A stretch of DNA of 64,000 nucleotides, from contig NZ_CP095413.1 in NCBI RefSeq assembly GCF_023016285.1, positions 4,912,501 through 4,976,500 of the forward strand. The letters run 5' to 3'. This stretch comes from Muricauda sp. SCSIO 64092 (GTDB lineage: Bacteria; Bacteroidota; Bacteroidia; Flavobacteriales; Flavobacteriaceae). A model generated the notes under the pieces. The model was not told where the DNA came from. It was given only the letters and a program-made list of their open reading frames with translations, and did no database searches. Positions 7,041-15,345 of this stretch are shown here, in pieces. Position 1 is the stretch's first letter. Every line of letters begins with the position of its first letter. The position numbers and the translations under genes are program-made.

Positions 7041-8088
7041 GCTCAATGGCATCCATTTTGATGAAGATGGATTATATGAATTGGCCTATTCCTGGGTAAA
7101 GGAGGGACAGGATTTTGAAAAGGCTGCAGGTAATTTTCTATTGGAATGGCTTGGACCGTCAGAAAGTATTCCCGTACAAACTTCCGGTTCTACGGGTCAA
7201 CCCAAAATTATTGAAATCAGCAAGGAATTTATGGTCAACTCTGCGTTGACCACAGGTAGGTTTTTTGAACTAAAGCCAAGAAGTTCCGCGCTTCTATGTC
7301 TTTCTGCCCAACATATTGCTGGGAAAATGATGTTGGTAAGGGCGTTGATTTTGGGTTTGGAATTGGACATTGTTGCTCCCTCGTCAAAACCTTTAACGGT
7401 CCATCAAAAACAATACGGTTTTTGTGCTATGGTGCCTTTACAAGTAGAAAATTCCTTGGCCGATCTTCAAAATATTGAAAAGCTTATTGTTGGTGGTGCA
7501 CCAATATCAAAATCACTTAGGAAAGCCTTGGCAAAACAGCGAGGAACCATTTTTGAGACCTATGGTATGACGGAAACGGTGACCCACATTGCAGTGAGGG
7601 AAATAGGAAATGTCAAATCGGGTATGTACGAGACCTATTTCCGGACCTTGCCCGATATACAAATTGAAAGGGATGAAAGGGGGTGCTTGGTCATTGTTGC
7701 TCCAAAGGTTGCTGCGGAAAGGATCGTTACCAATGATTTGGTGGAAATTAGGGATGATACCCATTTTAAATGGCTGGGCAGATTCGACAATGTCATCAAT
7801 TCTGGAGGAGTTAAATTAATTCCTGAGCGAATCGAGGAAAAATTGGCTCCACTAATTGAAAACAGGTTTTTTGCTTTTGGAATTCCCCACGGGCAACTTG
7901 GGGAGGAGTTGGTACTTATAATTGAAGGGGATTTGGATAGGGAAGTATTACAAAAAGGAATAGATAACTTGCGAGACCTTGATAAGTTTGAAAAACCGAA
8001 GCAGATTTTAAGCACACCAAAGTTTGTGGAAACCAAAAATGGTAAGATTCGACGGGAAGAAACAGTACTTCAATTGCGACAAACCTAA
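7018..8088 (+). CDS. menE: o-Succinylbenzoate-CoA ligase, short form
   Basis: ANL-superfamily AMP-forming ligase that activates o-succinylbenzoate with CoA after MenC. Motifs: the phosphate loop QTSGSTGQPKII (near residues 58-69), the A5-type motif ETYGMTETVTH, and GRFDNVINSGGVKLIPERIE of the hinge and C-terminal domain, with the late catalytic Lys in NGKIRREE. At 356 aa it is about 100 residues shorter than E. coli or Bacillus MenE. The shortening is at the N-terminus, as I recall for other Bacteroidota MenE proteins. It is the third gene of the menC operon. No terminator is obvious; a 7-bp repeat field begins about 75 bp downstream. Confidence 0.9.
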   Translation: MGIHPAFKLNGIHFDEDGLYELAYSWVKEGQDFEKAAGNFLLEWLGPSESIPVQTSGSTGQPKIIEISKEFMVNSALTTGRFFELKPRSSALLCLSAQHIAGKMMLVRALILGLELDIVAPSSKPLTVHQKQYGFCAMVPLQVENSLADLQNIEKLIVGGAPISKSLRKALAKQRGTIFETYGMTETVTHIAVREIGNVKSGMYETYFRTLPDIQIERDERGCLVIVAPKVAAERIVTNDLVEIRDDTHFKWLGRFDNVINSGGVKLIPERIEEKLAPLIENRFFAFGIPHGQLGEELVLIIEGDLDREVLQKGIDNLRDLDKFEKPKQILSTPKFVETKNGKIRREETVLQLRQT

Positions 8089-8162
8089 GTTTTAACCATA
8101 GGAATTCCCCAAAACCCTTTCCCGGGTGTGACCTACCGATAGTCAAAGCACATCGGGGACAA

Positions 8163-8562
8163 GTATCAAGAGTCAAGAGTCAAGAATCAAGAGTCAAGAG
8201 TCAAGAGTCAAGAGCCAAGAGTCAAGAATCAAGAGTCAAGAATCAAGAGTCAAGAGTCAAGAGCCAAGAGTCAAGAATCAAGAGTCAAGAATCAAGAGTC
8301 AAGAATCAAGAGTCAAGAATCAAGAGTCAAGAGCCAAGAATCAAGAGTCAAGAATCAAGAGTCAAGAGCCAAGAATCAAGAGTCAAGAATCAAGAGTCAA
8401 GAGCCAAGAGCCAAGAGTCAAGAGCCAAGAGTCAAGAATCAAGAGTCAAGAATCAAGAGCCAAGAGTCAAGAGCCAAGAGTCAAGAGCCAAGAGTCAAGA
8501 GTCAAGAATCAAGAGCCAAGAGCCAAGAATCAAGAGTCAAGAGTCAAGCTCCAAGAAACAAG
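8163..8562. repeat. Heptanucleotide tandem array A (AGTCAAG type)
   Basis: About 56 head-to-tail 7-bp units. Almost all are one of three variants that differ only by transitions at positions 2 and 3: AGTCAAG, AATCAAG and AGCCAAG. The double variant AACCAAG is not seen. Variants are ordered in recurring super-patterns (for example a block of five units seen several times), which implies expansion by multi-unit slippage or recombination. Unit length 7 excludes a conserved reading frame. It resembles in form, not in sequence, the heptanucleotide STRR repeats of cyanobacteria. Function unknown. Confidence 0.95.
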
Positions 8563-8579
8563 ATTGCCTATCCCGACCC

Positions 8580-8832
8580 CCTACTTCCAACACCCAGTTT
8601 CCAACTCCCAACTTCCGATTTCCCACTTCTAACATCCAACATCTAACATCCAACATCTAACATCTAACATCCAACATCCAACATCTAACTCCTAACTCAA
8701 CACCCAACTTCCCGCTCCCCGCTTTCAACTTCTAACATCTAACTCAACACCCAACTTCCCGCTTCCCGCTTTCCGCTTTCCGCTTCCAACTTCTAATATC
8801 TAACATCTAACTCCTAACTTCTAATATCTCAA
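8580..8832. repeat. Heptanucleotide array B (AACATCY/AACTTCC type)
   Basis: Directly after array A the periodicity stays at 7 bp but the unit changes to a G-poor family: AACATCT, AACATCC, AACTTCC, AACTCCT and, locally, CGCTTCC/CGCTTTC. It is more degenerate than array A and ends about 30 bp before the next gene. Together the two arrays fill the whole menE-peptidase interval (8089-8863), where no gene is visible. Confidence 0.85.
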
Positions 8833-8863
8833 TGACGCTGCCTCAAGCTAGTTCATTATCTTC

Positions 8864-10225
8864 ATGGAAAAATCAAATTCCATGAAATTAGTACACTACA
8901 TTTTTCTTCTCTTTCCATGCCTTGTGTTGGCCCAACAAATCCTTCCAGAGAAGGAACGTGCAAGGATGGTCGATGAAATTTTAGCAGATCGGTTCAATAC
9001 CATACTTCCAGAATTGATGGATAAGACGGATATTGACATGTGGCTGATCATTTCACGGGAGTATAATGAGGACCCGGTTTTACGTACCATGTTGCCCGCA
9101 ACCTGGTTGAATGCCCGCCGAAGGACCATCCTGCTCTTTTATCGGGATGCAACCAAGGACAGTATCCATAAGCTGGCAGTGGCCAGATATAATGTAGGAA
9201 GGAATATAGAATCGGCATGGGATAAAGAGAAAGAACCCAATCAGTGGAAACGATTGGTGCAGCTAATTGAAGAACGCAATCCCAGGAAAATAGGCCTAAA
9301 TTATTCAAAAGACCACAATATTGCCGATGGTCTGGTAAAAACGGATTATGAAGAATTTCTTGAAAACCTTCCCAAAAAATATCGTTCCAGGATAGTGTCG
9401 GCAGAACAGTTGGCGGTACGCTGGATTGAAACGCGAACCGAAAGGGAGATGATCATTTATAACCAATTGGTGGATATTACCCACGATATTATTGCCGAAG
9501 CCTTTTCAGAAAAAGTGATTACTCCGGGCGTGACCACTACATCGGAAGTGGAATGGTGGATGCGTCAAAAAGTTACCGATTTGGGATTGGAAACCTGGTT
9601 TCACCCAACAGTGGACGTACAACGTAGCAGTGAAGAACTGGTGAGTCATTTATATTCTTTTTCGGGTAGGCCGGAAGATATGTTTATCCTACCAGGGGAT
9701 TTGCTGCACTGTGATTTTGGGATTACCTATTTACGCCTAAATACGGACTGTCAGGAATTGGCCTATGTGCTTAAACCAGAAGAAAAAAGTCCGCCCAGTT
9801 TTTTGGTCAATGCCTTAAAAGAGGGCAACAGGGTTCAGGATTTTTTAACGATGAACATGATCCAGGGTAAAACAGGGAATCAAATTTTGGCAAAGGCCTT
9901 GTCCGATGCCAGGAAGGCGGGATTGCGACCTGCCATTTATACACATCCCCTGGGGCTGTATGGCCATTCTGCGGGAACAACCATTGGGATGTGGGATGCG
10001 CAGGACGGGGTAATGAAAGATGACGGGGAGAATTATCCACTAAACCCCAAAACGGTATATGCCATTGAATTGAATACCACAGTGACGATTCCAGAATGGA
10101 AAAGGGACATCCGTATCATGTTGGAGGAAGCTGGTTTTTTTGGCGAAGATGGGTTTCGATATGTCAATGGTCGCCAGACCGAATTGTTATTGATACCTCG
10201 TGTTCGGACATATCAAGGGAATTGA
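8864..10225 (+). CDS. Exported M24-family metallopeptidase (Xaa-Pro peptidase-like)
   Basis: Two-domain creatinase/prolidase-fold protein with a signal peptide (HYIFLLFPCLVLAQ), so it acts in the periplasm or outside the cell. The C-terminal pita-bread domain keeps the five metal ligands of M24: the two Asp in LLHCDFGITYLRLNTDCQ, the His in HPLGLYGHSAG, and the Glu residues in YAIELNTT and IMLEEAGFF. It probably removes N-terminal residues before proline, but substrate choice cannot be read from sequence. An internal ATG at 8882 gives an even more standard signal peptide and may be the real start. It lies directly behind the 7-bp repeat field and no clear promoter was found outside it. Confidence 0.88.
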   Translation: MEKSNSMKLVHYIFLLFPCLVLAQQILPEKERARMVDEILADRFNTILPELMDKTDIDMWLIISREYNEDPVLRTMLPATWLNARRRTILLFYRDATKDSIHKLAVARYNVGRNIESAWDKEKEPNQWKRLVQLIEERNPRKIGLNYSKDHNIADGLVKTDYEEFLENLPKKYRSRIVSAEQLAVRWIETRTEREMIIYNQLVDITHDIIAEAFSEKVITPGVTTTSEVEWWMRQKVTDLGLETWFHPTVDVQRSSEELVSHLYSFSGRPEDMFILPGDLLHCDFGITYLRLNTDCQELAYVLKPEEKSPPSFLVNALKEGNRVQDFLTMNMIQGKTGNQILAKALSDARKAGLRPAIYTHPLGLYGHSAGTTIGMWDAQDGVMKDDGENYPLNPKTVYAIELNTTVTIPEWKRDIRIMLEEAGFFGEDGFRYVNGRQTELLLIPRVRTYQGN

Positions 10226-10297
10226 AGGTAACGTTAAAGTTTACTTTAATCGGTTGTTAATTTGACTGATTGTGAGTAAATTATAAGAAAAATTGCT

Positions 10298-12091
10298 ATG
10301 AAAATATATTACACTGCCCTCATCTTTTCAATTTCAATTTTAATCTGCTCCGCACAAGAACGATTTATAAAGGGTACCATTACGGATGGGGAGAATCTTC
10401 TCCCAAATGCCAATGTGCAAATCGTTAACGGTGGAGTTTCCACTAATACGGACGAAGATGGAAAATATAGGATTTTGGCATCGCCCGGTGATGCATTGTT
10501 CTACAATTACCCTGGCATGGAACCTATCCAAATACGGGTGGAAGATGTGACAAAAACATTAAATGTGGAAATGTTCCCCAAGGTGGTAAAACTCAAAAAT
10601 GTCACGGTTACCAAAAATAGGAACAACAGCCAAGCGGAACTGGAAACACAGTATGCCACCAACCCAAATATTATCAAGACCGTTTTTGGATATCTGGATA
10701 AAACGAAAGTGTCCTATTCCGTTCGAATAATGGATGGAAACGACATTTTACCAGGGGAATATAATTTGGCCTTGGTGCTACAAAATAGATTTGCTGGTAT
10801 TAGGGTATTGAATGGTCTTGGCATTGGTTCGGGAACTATCGGAACTCCCAATGCTACAACGGTCGGGTTTGGGGCAGCCTTCGGGGCCAATGCCGGGCGA
10901 TCGGTTTTGTTAAGGGGGGGAAGGGCCATCTTTGATATTGATGGACAATTGTTTACTGATTTTCCTGATTTTATAGATGTTCAAAATATAAAACGGATAG
11001 GTGTTTTGTCTTCCTCTGCAGGAGCGGTTAGATACGGAACAATGGCCAGGGGAGGTGTAATCGTTATCAATACAAAAACGGGAACGGTCATACCCAAGGA
11101 TAAAAATGGTAGGCCTTGGGATACCGCTAGGTTGAGGAATAATTTTTTACGAGAACCTGTAGTATCGAATTCAGTAGTTTTAAAGAATGCACCCGTGTAT
11201 TTAAGGGAATTGGAAAGTTCAAAAACATTTGAAGAAGCCCAGGCGATCTTTGAATCCAATTTGGACAAATATGCTGGCAACCCCTACTTTATTTTGGATG
11301 CGTATACACATTTTTATGAAAAATGGAATGCGGAACAGTTTGCCGATGCGATCGTGGAAGATGCCATGGATTCTTTTGCCGGGAATCCCGTAGTATTGAA
11401 AGCATTGGCCTACATCTATGAATCACAGGAAAGGTTTGGGCTTTCGCATCAGGTGACCAAGGATGTATTTATTTTAAGGCCGCATTATGCGCAATCTTAC
11501 TTGGAACTTGCCAATAGTAATAGAAATTTGGGAAAAACCGCTATGGCGGCAAAGGTCTATGCGCGCTATTTTTATTTGTTGGACGAAGGATTTATGGAAA
11601 CCGATACAAGTACCTTTTCAACAATAATTAAAAGGGAGTTTAATAACCTGCTGGCTTTGGAGGTGGATGATAGGGTCGTGAAAAGTAAGCGGGTTACCAT
11701 GGATGGGGAAGAATATAAAGGAACACGTTTGGTATTCGAATGGAACGATAGCGAAGCGGAATTTGATTTGCAATTTGTAAACCCCGAAGGCCAATATTAC
11801 ACCTGGAAACATAGTCTTGAAGAAAATCCTGAAATCATTTTACGGGAAAAAGAACTGGGATATGCCTGCTCGGAATATCTTATAGATGGCTCAATTCCGG
11901 GAATATGGAGGGCGAATATAAAATACCACGGCAATAAGAGTCTGACCCCTACCTATTTAAAGGCAACGGTTTACCACAACTATGGTTCCAAAGAACAGCG
12001 GAAGGAAGTACGGGTGTTTAAATTGAACGTAAAGGACACGAACCAAGAACTTTTTAATGTAAGAACTATTGGAAGTATTGGGACACCGTAG
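10298..12091 (+). CDS. CarboxypepD_reg + TonB plug-like protein without a barrel, with TPR region
   Basis: Exported (signal peptide IFSISILICSAQE). Residues about 25-95 are a carboxypeptidase-D regulatory-like domain (GTITDGENLLPNANVQ, STNTDEDGKYRI). Residues 130-270 resemble a TonB-receptor plug (LQNRFAGIRVL, VLLRGGRAIFDIDG, IKRIGVLSSSAGAVRYG, GGVIVINT). Instead of a 22-strand barrel, the rest (about 290-600) has TPR-like helices and a C-terminal beta region. It is therefore not a transporter in the usual sense. It overlaps the next gene by 23 bp, which also starts with a CarboxypepD_reg domain, so the pair probably works together at the envelope. Exact role unknown. Confidence 0.78.
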   Translation: MKIYYTALIFSISILICSAQERFIKGTITDGENLLPNANVQIVNGGVSTNTDEDGKYRILASPGDALFYNYPGMEPIQIRVEDVTKTLNVEMFPKVVKLKNVTVTKNRNNSQAELETQYATNPNIIKTVFGYLDKTKVSYSVRIMDGNDILPGEYNLALVLQNRFAGIRVLNGLGIGSGTIGTPNATTVGFGAAFGANAGRSVLLRGGRAIFDIDGQLFTDFPDFIDVQNIKRIGVLSSSAGAVRYGTMARGGVIVINTKTGTVIPKDKNGRPWDTARLRNNFLREPVVSNSVVLKNAPVYLRELESSKTFEEAQAIFESNLDKYAGNPYFILDAYTHFYEKWNAEQFADAIVEDAMDSFAGNPVVLKALAYIYESQERFGLSHQVTKDVFILRPHYAQSYLELANSNRNLGKTAMAAKVYARYFYLLDEGFMETDTSTFSTIIKREFNNLLALEVDDRVVKSKRVTMDGEEYKGTRLVFEWNDSEAEFDLQFVNPEGQYYTWKHSLEENPEIILREKELGYACSEYLIDGSIPGIWRANIKYHGNKSLTPTYLKATVYHNYGSKEQRKEVRVFKLNVKDTNQELFNVRTIGSIGTP

Positions 12092-13235
12092 TTGTAAGGC
12101 CCGCTTATTGGCCACGTTCATCCTGTTATTTGTCTTTAGGTTTGGTGCCGCGCAAAAAGACTATAAAGGGAAGGTTGTGGATTCAAAAACCGGGGAGCCC
12201 ATTCCGTATGTAAATATTGGTATTGTTGAAAAAGGTATAGGAACCGTAAGTGACGAAGAAGGTCTTTTTCATCTCTACTTTCAAAAAAATAAGGTGGAAT
12301 CCGAGGAAATTATACTCTTTTCGGCCTTGGGTTACGGTTCTTTGAACATACCGGTGGCCAAAATGCCATTGGTTTACAATGAATATCCGGTTTTTAAAAT
12401 GACACCTACCAGGGTGGAATTGGATGAGGTAGTGGTATCCAACAAGGGCGAACGGTTTATTCAAAATACCATTGGTTATAAAAACTCCGGCCAGCGTATT
12501 TTTGGCTATTGGAAAGACCAGATTGCCCTGGGAGGTGAGTTGGCTACCCGTATAATTGCGAAAAGTGGGCTTCGTAGATTGGAACGCTTTCAGTTCGAAG
12601 TATTCCACAACCCTTCGGACAGCCTGTTGCTCCGTGTCAATATTTATAAGGATGATGGAATAATGGGCAGGCCCAAGACCAATTTGAACAAATCCGGGGA
12701 GAATATTTTGGTCACCGTAAAAAAAACGAATAAGATAGTCTGGGTAGACCTAAGGCCATACGATATTTATGTCAAGAATGATTTTATGATATCACTGGAA
12801 CTATTGACGGTATATGGGGATGAGGAATTGGGATTGATATTGGCCGGAGCACCGGACAAGTATGGTTCCTATAGAAAATATGCAAGTCAGGGTAAATGGG
12901 AACGGATTACGGACCAAAACATGGCCTATTATCTGGAAACCTCCCTGATGGTTTCGGAAAAAGTAGCACAGCGTTTTGAAAAAAGGGAGTTACGTAAAAG
13001 GAAAAAAATTCGAACCATTTCAGGCTTTACTCTAATGGGAGGTCGTATGGTACAAGGTGTGGAAGTTACCAATAAACGAACCAAAGAAACCGTGATTACC
13101 GATGACAAAGGACGCTATACCATAGGGGCCAATACAAATGATGAAATATTTTTCCGTAAGGAAGGATATCAGGTCATGGTACTTAAGGTAGGCGACAAAC
13201 CCACGGCGAATATTATCATGAAGAGTGCAAGATGA
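12069..13235 (+). CDS. Exported protein with two CarboxypepD_reg domains
   Basis: 388 aa with a signal peptide (LLATFILLFVFRFGAAQ). The first carboxypeptidase-regulatory-like domain is near residues 28-115 (GKVVDSKTGEPIPYVNIGI, GTVSDEEGLFHLYF). The second is at the C-terminus (GFTLMGGRMVQGVEVTNK, VITDDKGRYTIGA). The middle part is unassigned. The frame opens with TTG at 12069 inside the previous gene, and no ATG precedes the signal peptide, so a TTG start with translational coupling is likely. The stop is directly followed by the stop of the convergent carboxylase gene, with no base between. Such domains usually mediate protein contacts in Bacteroidota envelopes; no enzyme motif is seen. Confidence 0.72.
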   Translation: MEVLGHRSCKARLLATFILLFVFRFGAAQKDYKGKVVDSKTGEPIPYVNIGIVEKGIGTVSDEEGLFHLYFQKNKVESEEIILFSALGYGSLNIPVAKMPLVYNEYPVFKMTPTRVELDEVVVSNKGERFIQNTIGYKNSGQRIFGYWKDQIALGGELATRIIAKSGLRRLERFQFEVFHNPSDSLLLRVNIYKDDGIMGRPKTNLNKSGENILVTVKKTNKIVWVDLRPYDIYVKNDFMISLELLTVYGDEELGLILAGAPDKYGSYRKYASQGKWERITDQNMAYYLETSLMVSEKVAQRFEKRELRKRKKIRTISGFTLMGGRMVQGVEVTNKRTKETVITDDKGRYTIGANTNDEIFFRKEGYQVMVLKVGDKPTANIIMKSAR

Positions 13236-14864
13236 TCATACTTGCAATACCCCTAGATTAAACTGCTTTTCAATGGGAGCGTGATTGGCCGTTTCGATAC
13301 CCATGGAAATCCACCTTCTAGTGGCCATAGGATCGATAATGGCGTCGGTCCACAAACGTGCAGCCGCATAATAGGGCGATACCTGATTATCGTACCGGGT
13401 TTTTATTTTTTCAAAAAGGGCCTTTTCCTTTTCGGTATCAAACGCCTCGCCCTTTTTCTCCAAAGCGGCTTTTTCAATCTGTAGCAACACCTTGGCTGCC
13501 GAATTACCGCTCATTACTGCCAGCTCGGCACTGGGCCATGCTACGATTAACCTGGGGTCATAGGCTTTACCGCACATGGCGTAATTGCCGGCACCGTAAC
13601 TGTTTCCGATAACTATGGTGAATTTGGGAACCACTGAATTGCTAACGGCGTTCACCATTTTGGCACCATCTTTTATGATTCCCCCGTGTTCGCTTTTACT
13701 GCCTACCATAAAACCGGTAACATCCTGCAAAAACACCAAAGGAATTTTCTTCTGATTGCAATTCGCTATGAATCGAGTGGCTTTGTCCGCGGAATCGGAA
13801 TAGATGACCCCTCCAAATTGCATTTCGCCTTTTCCACTTTTTACAACTTTACGTTGGTTGGCCACAATGCCTACGGCCCAGCCATCAATTCGTGCATATC
13901 CTGTCAAAAGTGTTTTTCCGTAATCTTCCTTGTATTGCTCAAATTTGGAATCATCCACCAATCTCTTGATGATCTCCAACATATCATATTGGTCAGCTCT
14001 GGATTTGGGTAGAATACCAAAGATTTCTTCCTGATTTTCAGTTGGGGCCTTGGGTTCGATACGATTGTAGCCGGCTTTCTCAAAAGTCCCTATTTTGCCT
14101 ACAATGTTTTTGATGGTGTCCAGGGCATCTTTATCATCTTTGGCCTTGTAATCGGTAACGCCACTAATCTCGCAATGTGTTGTGGCCCCTCCCAAGGTTT
14201 CATTGTCAATACTTTCGCCAATGGCGGCCTTCACCAGGTAACTTCCCGCCAGGAAAATACTTCCTGTCTTATCCACGATCAGGGCCTCATCACTCATAAT
14301 GGGCAAATAGGCACCCCCAGCGACACAACTTCCCATGACTGCCGAAATTTGCGTGATTCCCATACTGCTCATTACGGCATTGTTCCGGAATATGCGTCCA
14401 AAATGTTCCTTGTCCGGAAAAATTTCATCCTGCATGGGGAGATAGACCCCCGCACTGTCCACAAGATAAATAATGGGAAGTCGATTTTCTATGGCTATTT
14501 CCTGTGCCCTAAGGTTCTTTTTTCCTGTTATGGGGAACCAAGCACCAGCTTTAACGGTAGCATCATTGGCCACAACAATACATTGCTTTCCTTGAATATG
14601 GCCAATTTTGACCACGACACCTCCGGAAGGACAACCCCCATGTTCCTTATACATGGCTTCCCCGGCAAAGGCACCGATTTCAATGGCCGCTTCATCGGAG
14701 TCCAGTAGATAGGCTATACGCTCCCTGGCGGTCATTTTTCCTTTCGCATGGTGCTTTTCAATTCGTTTTTTACCCCCTCCGAGCTTTAGGTCGGACAATT
14801 TTCTCCGGAGTTGTGCAAGCATTAATTTATTATGATCTTCATTTTTATTGAAGTTTAAATCCAT
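13236..14864 (-). CDS. Acyl-CoA carboxylase, carboxyltransferase (beta) subunit
   Basis: 542-aa crotonase-fold carboxyltransferase that moves CO2 from carboxybiotin to an acyl-CoA. Signature regions include KMTARERIAYLLD, GGVVVKIG, YLVDSAGVYLPMQDEIFPD, MGSCVAGGAYLPIMSDEALIV, FLQDVTGFMVG and IGNSYGAGNYAMCGKAYDPR. The pattern QDEIFPD with GAYLP is closest to methylcrotonyl-CoA carboxylase beta (MccB), but propionyl-CoA carboxylase cannot be excluded. The biotin-carrying alpha subunit is not next to it, so it must be encoded elsewhere. The gene is monocistronic and convergent with 12069-13235. Confidence 0.92.
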   Translation of the reverse strand: MDLNFNKNEDHNKLMLAQLRRKLSDLKLGGGKKRIEKHHAKGKMTARERIAYLLDSDEAAIEIGAFAGEAMYKEHGGCPSGGVVVKIGHIQGKQCIVVANDATVKAGAWFPITGKKNLRAQEIAIENRLPIIYLVDSAGVYLPMQDEIFPDKEHFGRIFRNNAVMSSMGITQISAVMGSCVAGGAYLPIMSDEALIVDKTGSIFLAGSYLVKAAIGESIDNETLGGATTHCEISGVTDYKAKDDKDALDTIKNIVGKIGTFEKAGYNRIEPKAPTENQEEIFGILPKSRADQYDMLEIIKRLVDDSKFEQYKEDYGKTLLTGYARIDGWAVGIVANQRKVVKSGKGEMQFGGVIYSDSADKATRFIANCNQKKIPLVFLQDVTGFMVGSKSEHGGIIKDGAKMVNAVSNSVVPKFTIVIGNSYGAGNYAMCGKAYDPRLIVAWPSAELAVMSGNSAAKVLLQIEKAALEKKGEAFDTEKEKALFEKIKTRYDNQVSPYYAAARLWTDAIIDPMATRRWISMGIETANHAPIEKQFNLGVLQV

Positions 14865-14973
14865 TTTATGGGTTTTATGCTTTATTTGTTAAAGATACAA
14901 TGCCAATTGAGATTGCCGTAAGGATGGTTCTTGCATTTTTTCCGATATTTGAGTTTACACTTAATTTGTACGA

Positions 14974-15156
14974 ATGGGAATGAATAAAAATACTGTACTG
15001 GCTTATGCCACAATCATCATGATTGCGGTGGGATTGGGAATGATTGCCCTTGGGGCTTTTAAATATGATGAAGTAGCCGGATACGGTTTTGGCGCGGTCG
15101 GAATTGGCTTTTTTGCAATAGCCTGGGTGTTCAATGCCTTAAAAGGTAGGGTTTGA
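14974..15156 (+). CDS. Small two-helix membrane protein
   Basis: 60 residues with two transmembrane segments (ATIIMIAVGLGMIALGAF and YGFGAVGIGFFAIAWVF) joined by a short polar KYDEVAG turn, and a positive C-terminus (LKGRV). It looks like a flavobacterial family of tiny membrane proteins of unknown function, named after Gramella locus CAL67264 as far as I recall. An ATG six bases downstream (MNKN) is an equally good start. It stands between the carboxylase gene (divergent) and ettA. Confidence 0.75.
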   Translation: MGMNKNTVLAYATIIMIAVGLGMIALGAFKYDEVAGYGFGAVGIGFFAIAWVFNALKGRV

Positions 15157-15204
15157 TTGGATTCAGATGGAATTTTAAAGACATTGCAGTTGTTCGGGAA
15201 AACC

Positions 15205-15342
15205 CTATAAAAAGTTAAGAGTTAGGAGTTAAAAGTTTCCTACTTTCCATTAACCATTAACCATTAACCATTAACCATTAACCATCAACCATCAACCATC
15301 AACCATCAACCATCAACCATCAACTATTAACCATTAACCATA
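15205..15342. repeat. Heptanucleotide array C (TTAACCA/TCAACCA) abutting ettA
   Basis: Starts with three AGTTAAG-like units, passes through a short linker, then has about 14-15 units of TTAACCA, then TCAACCA, then TTAACCA again. It ends 4 bp before the ettA start codon, so the ettA leader and ribosome-binding region are made of the repeat. As in the array at 8163-8832, an AG-rich heptamer comes first and a G-free AAC-containing heptamer second. Confidence 0.9.
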
Positions 15343-15345
15343 ATC

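Noticed and set aside
8163..8562. Repeat field considered as a CRISPR array
   Set aside because: Units are 7 bp head to tail with no spacers, and no cas genes are in the window.
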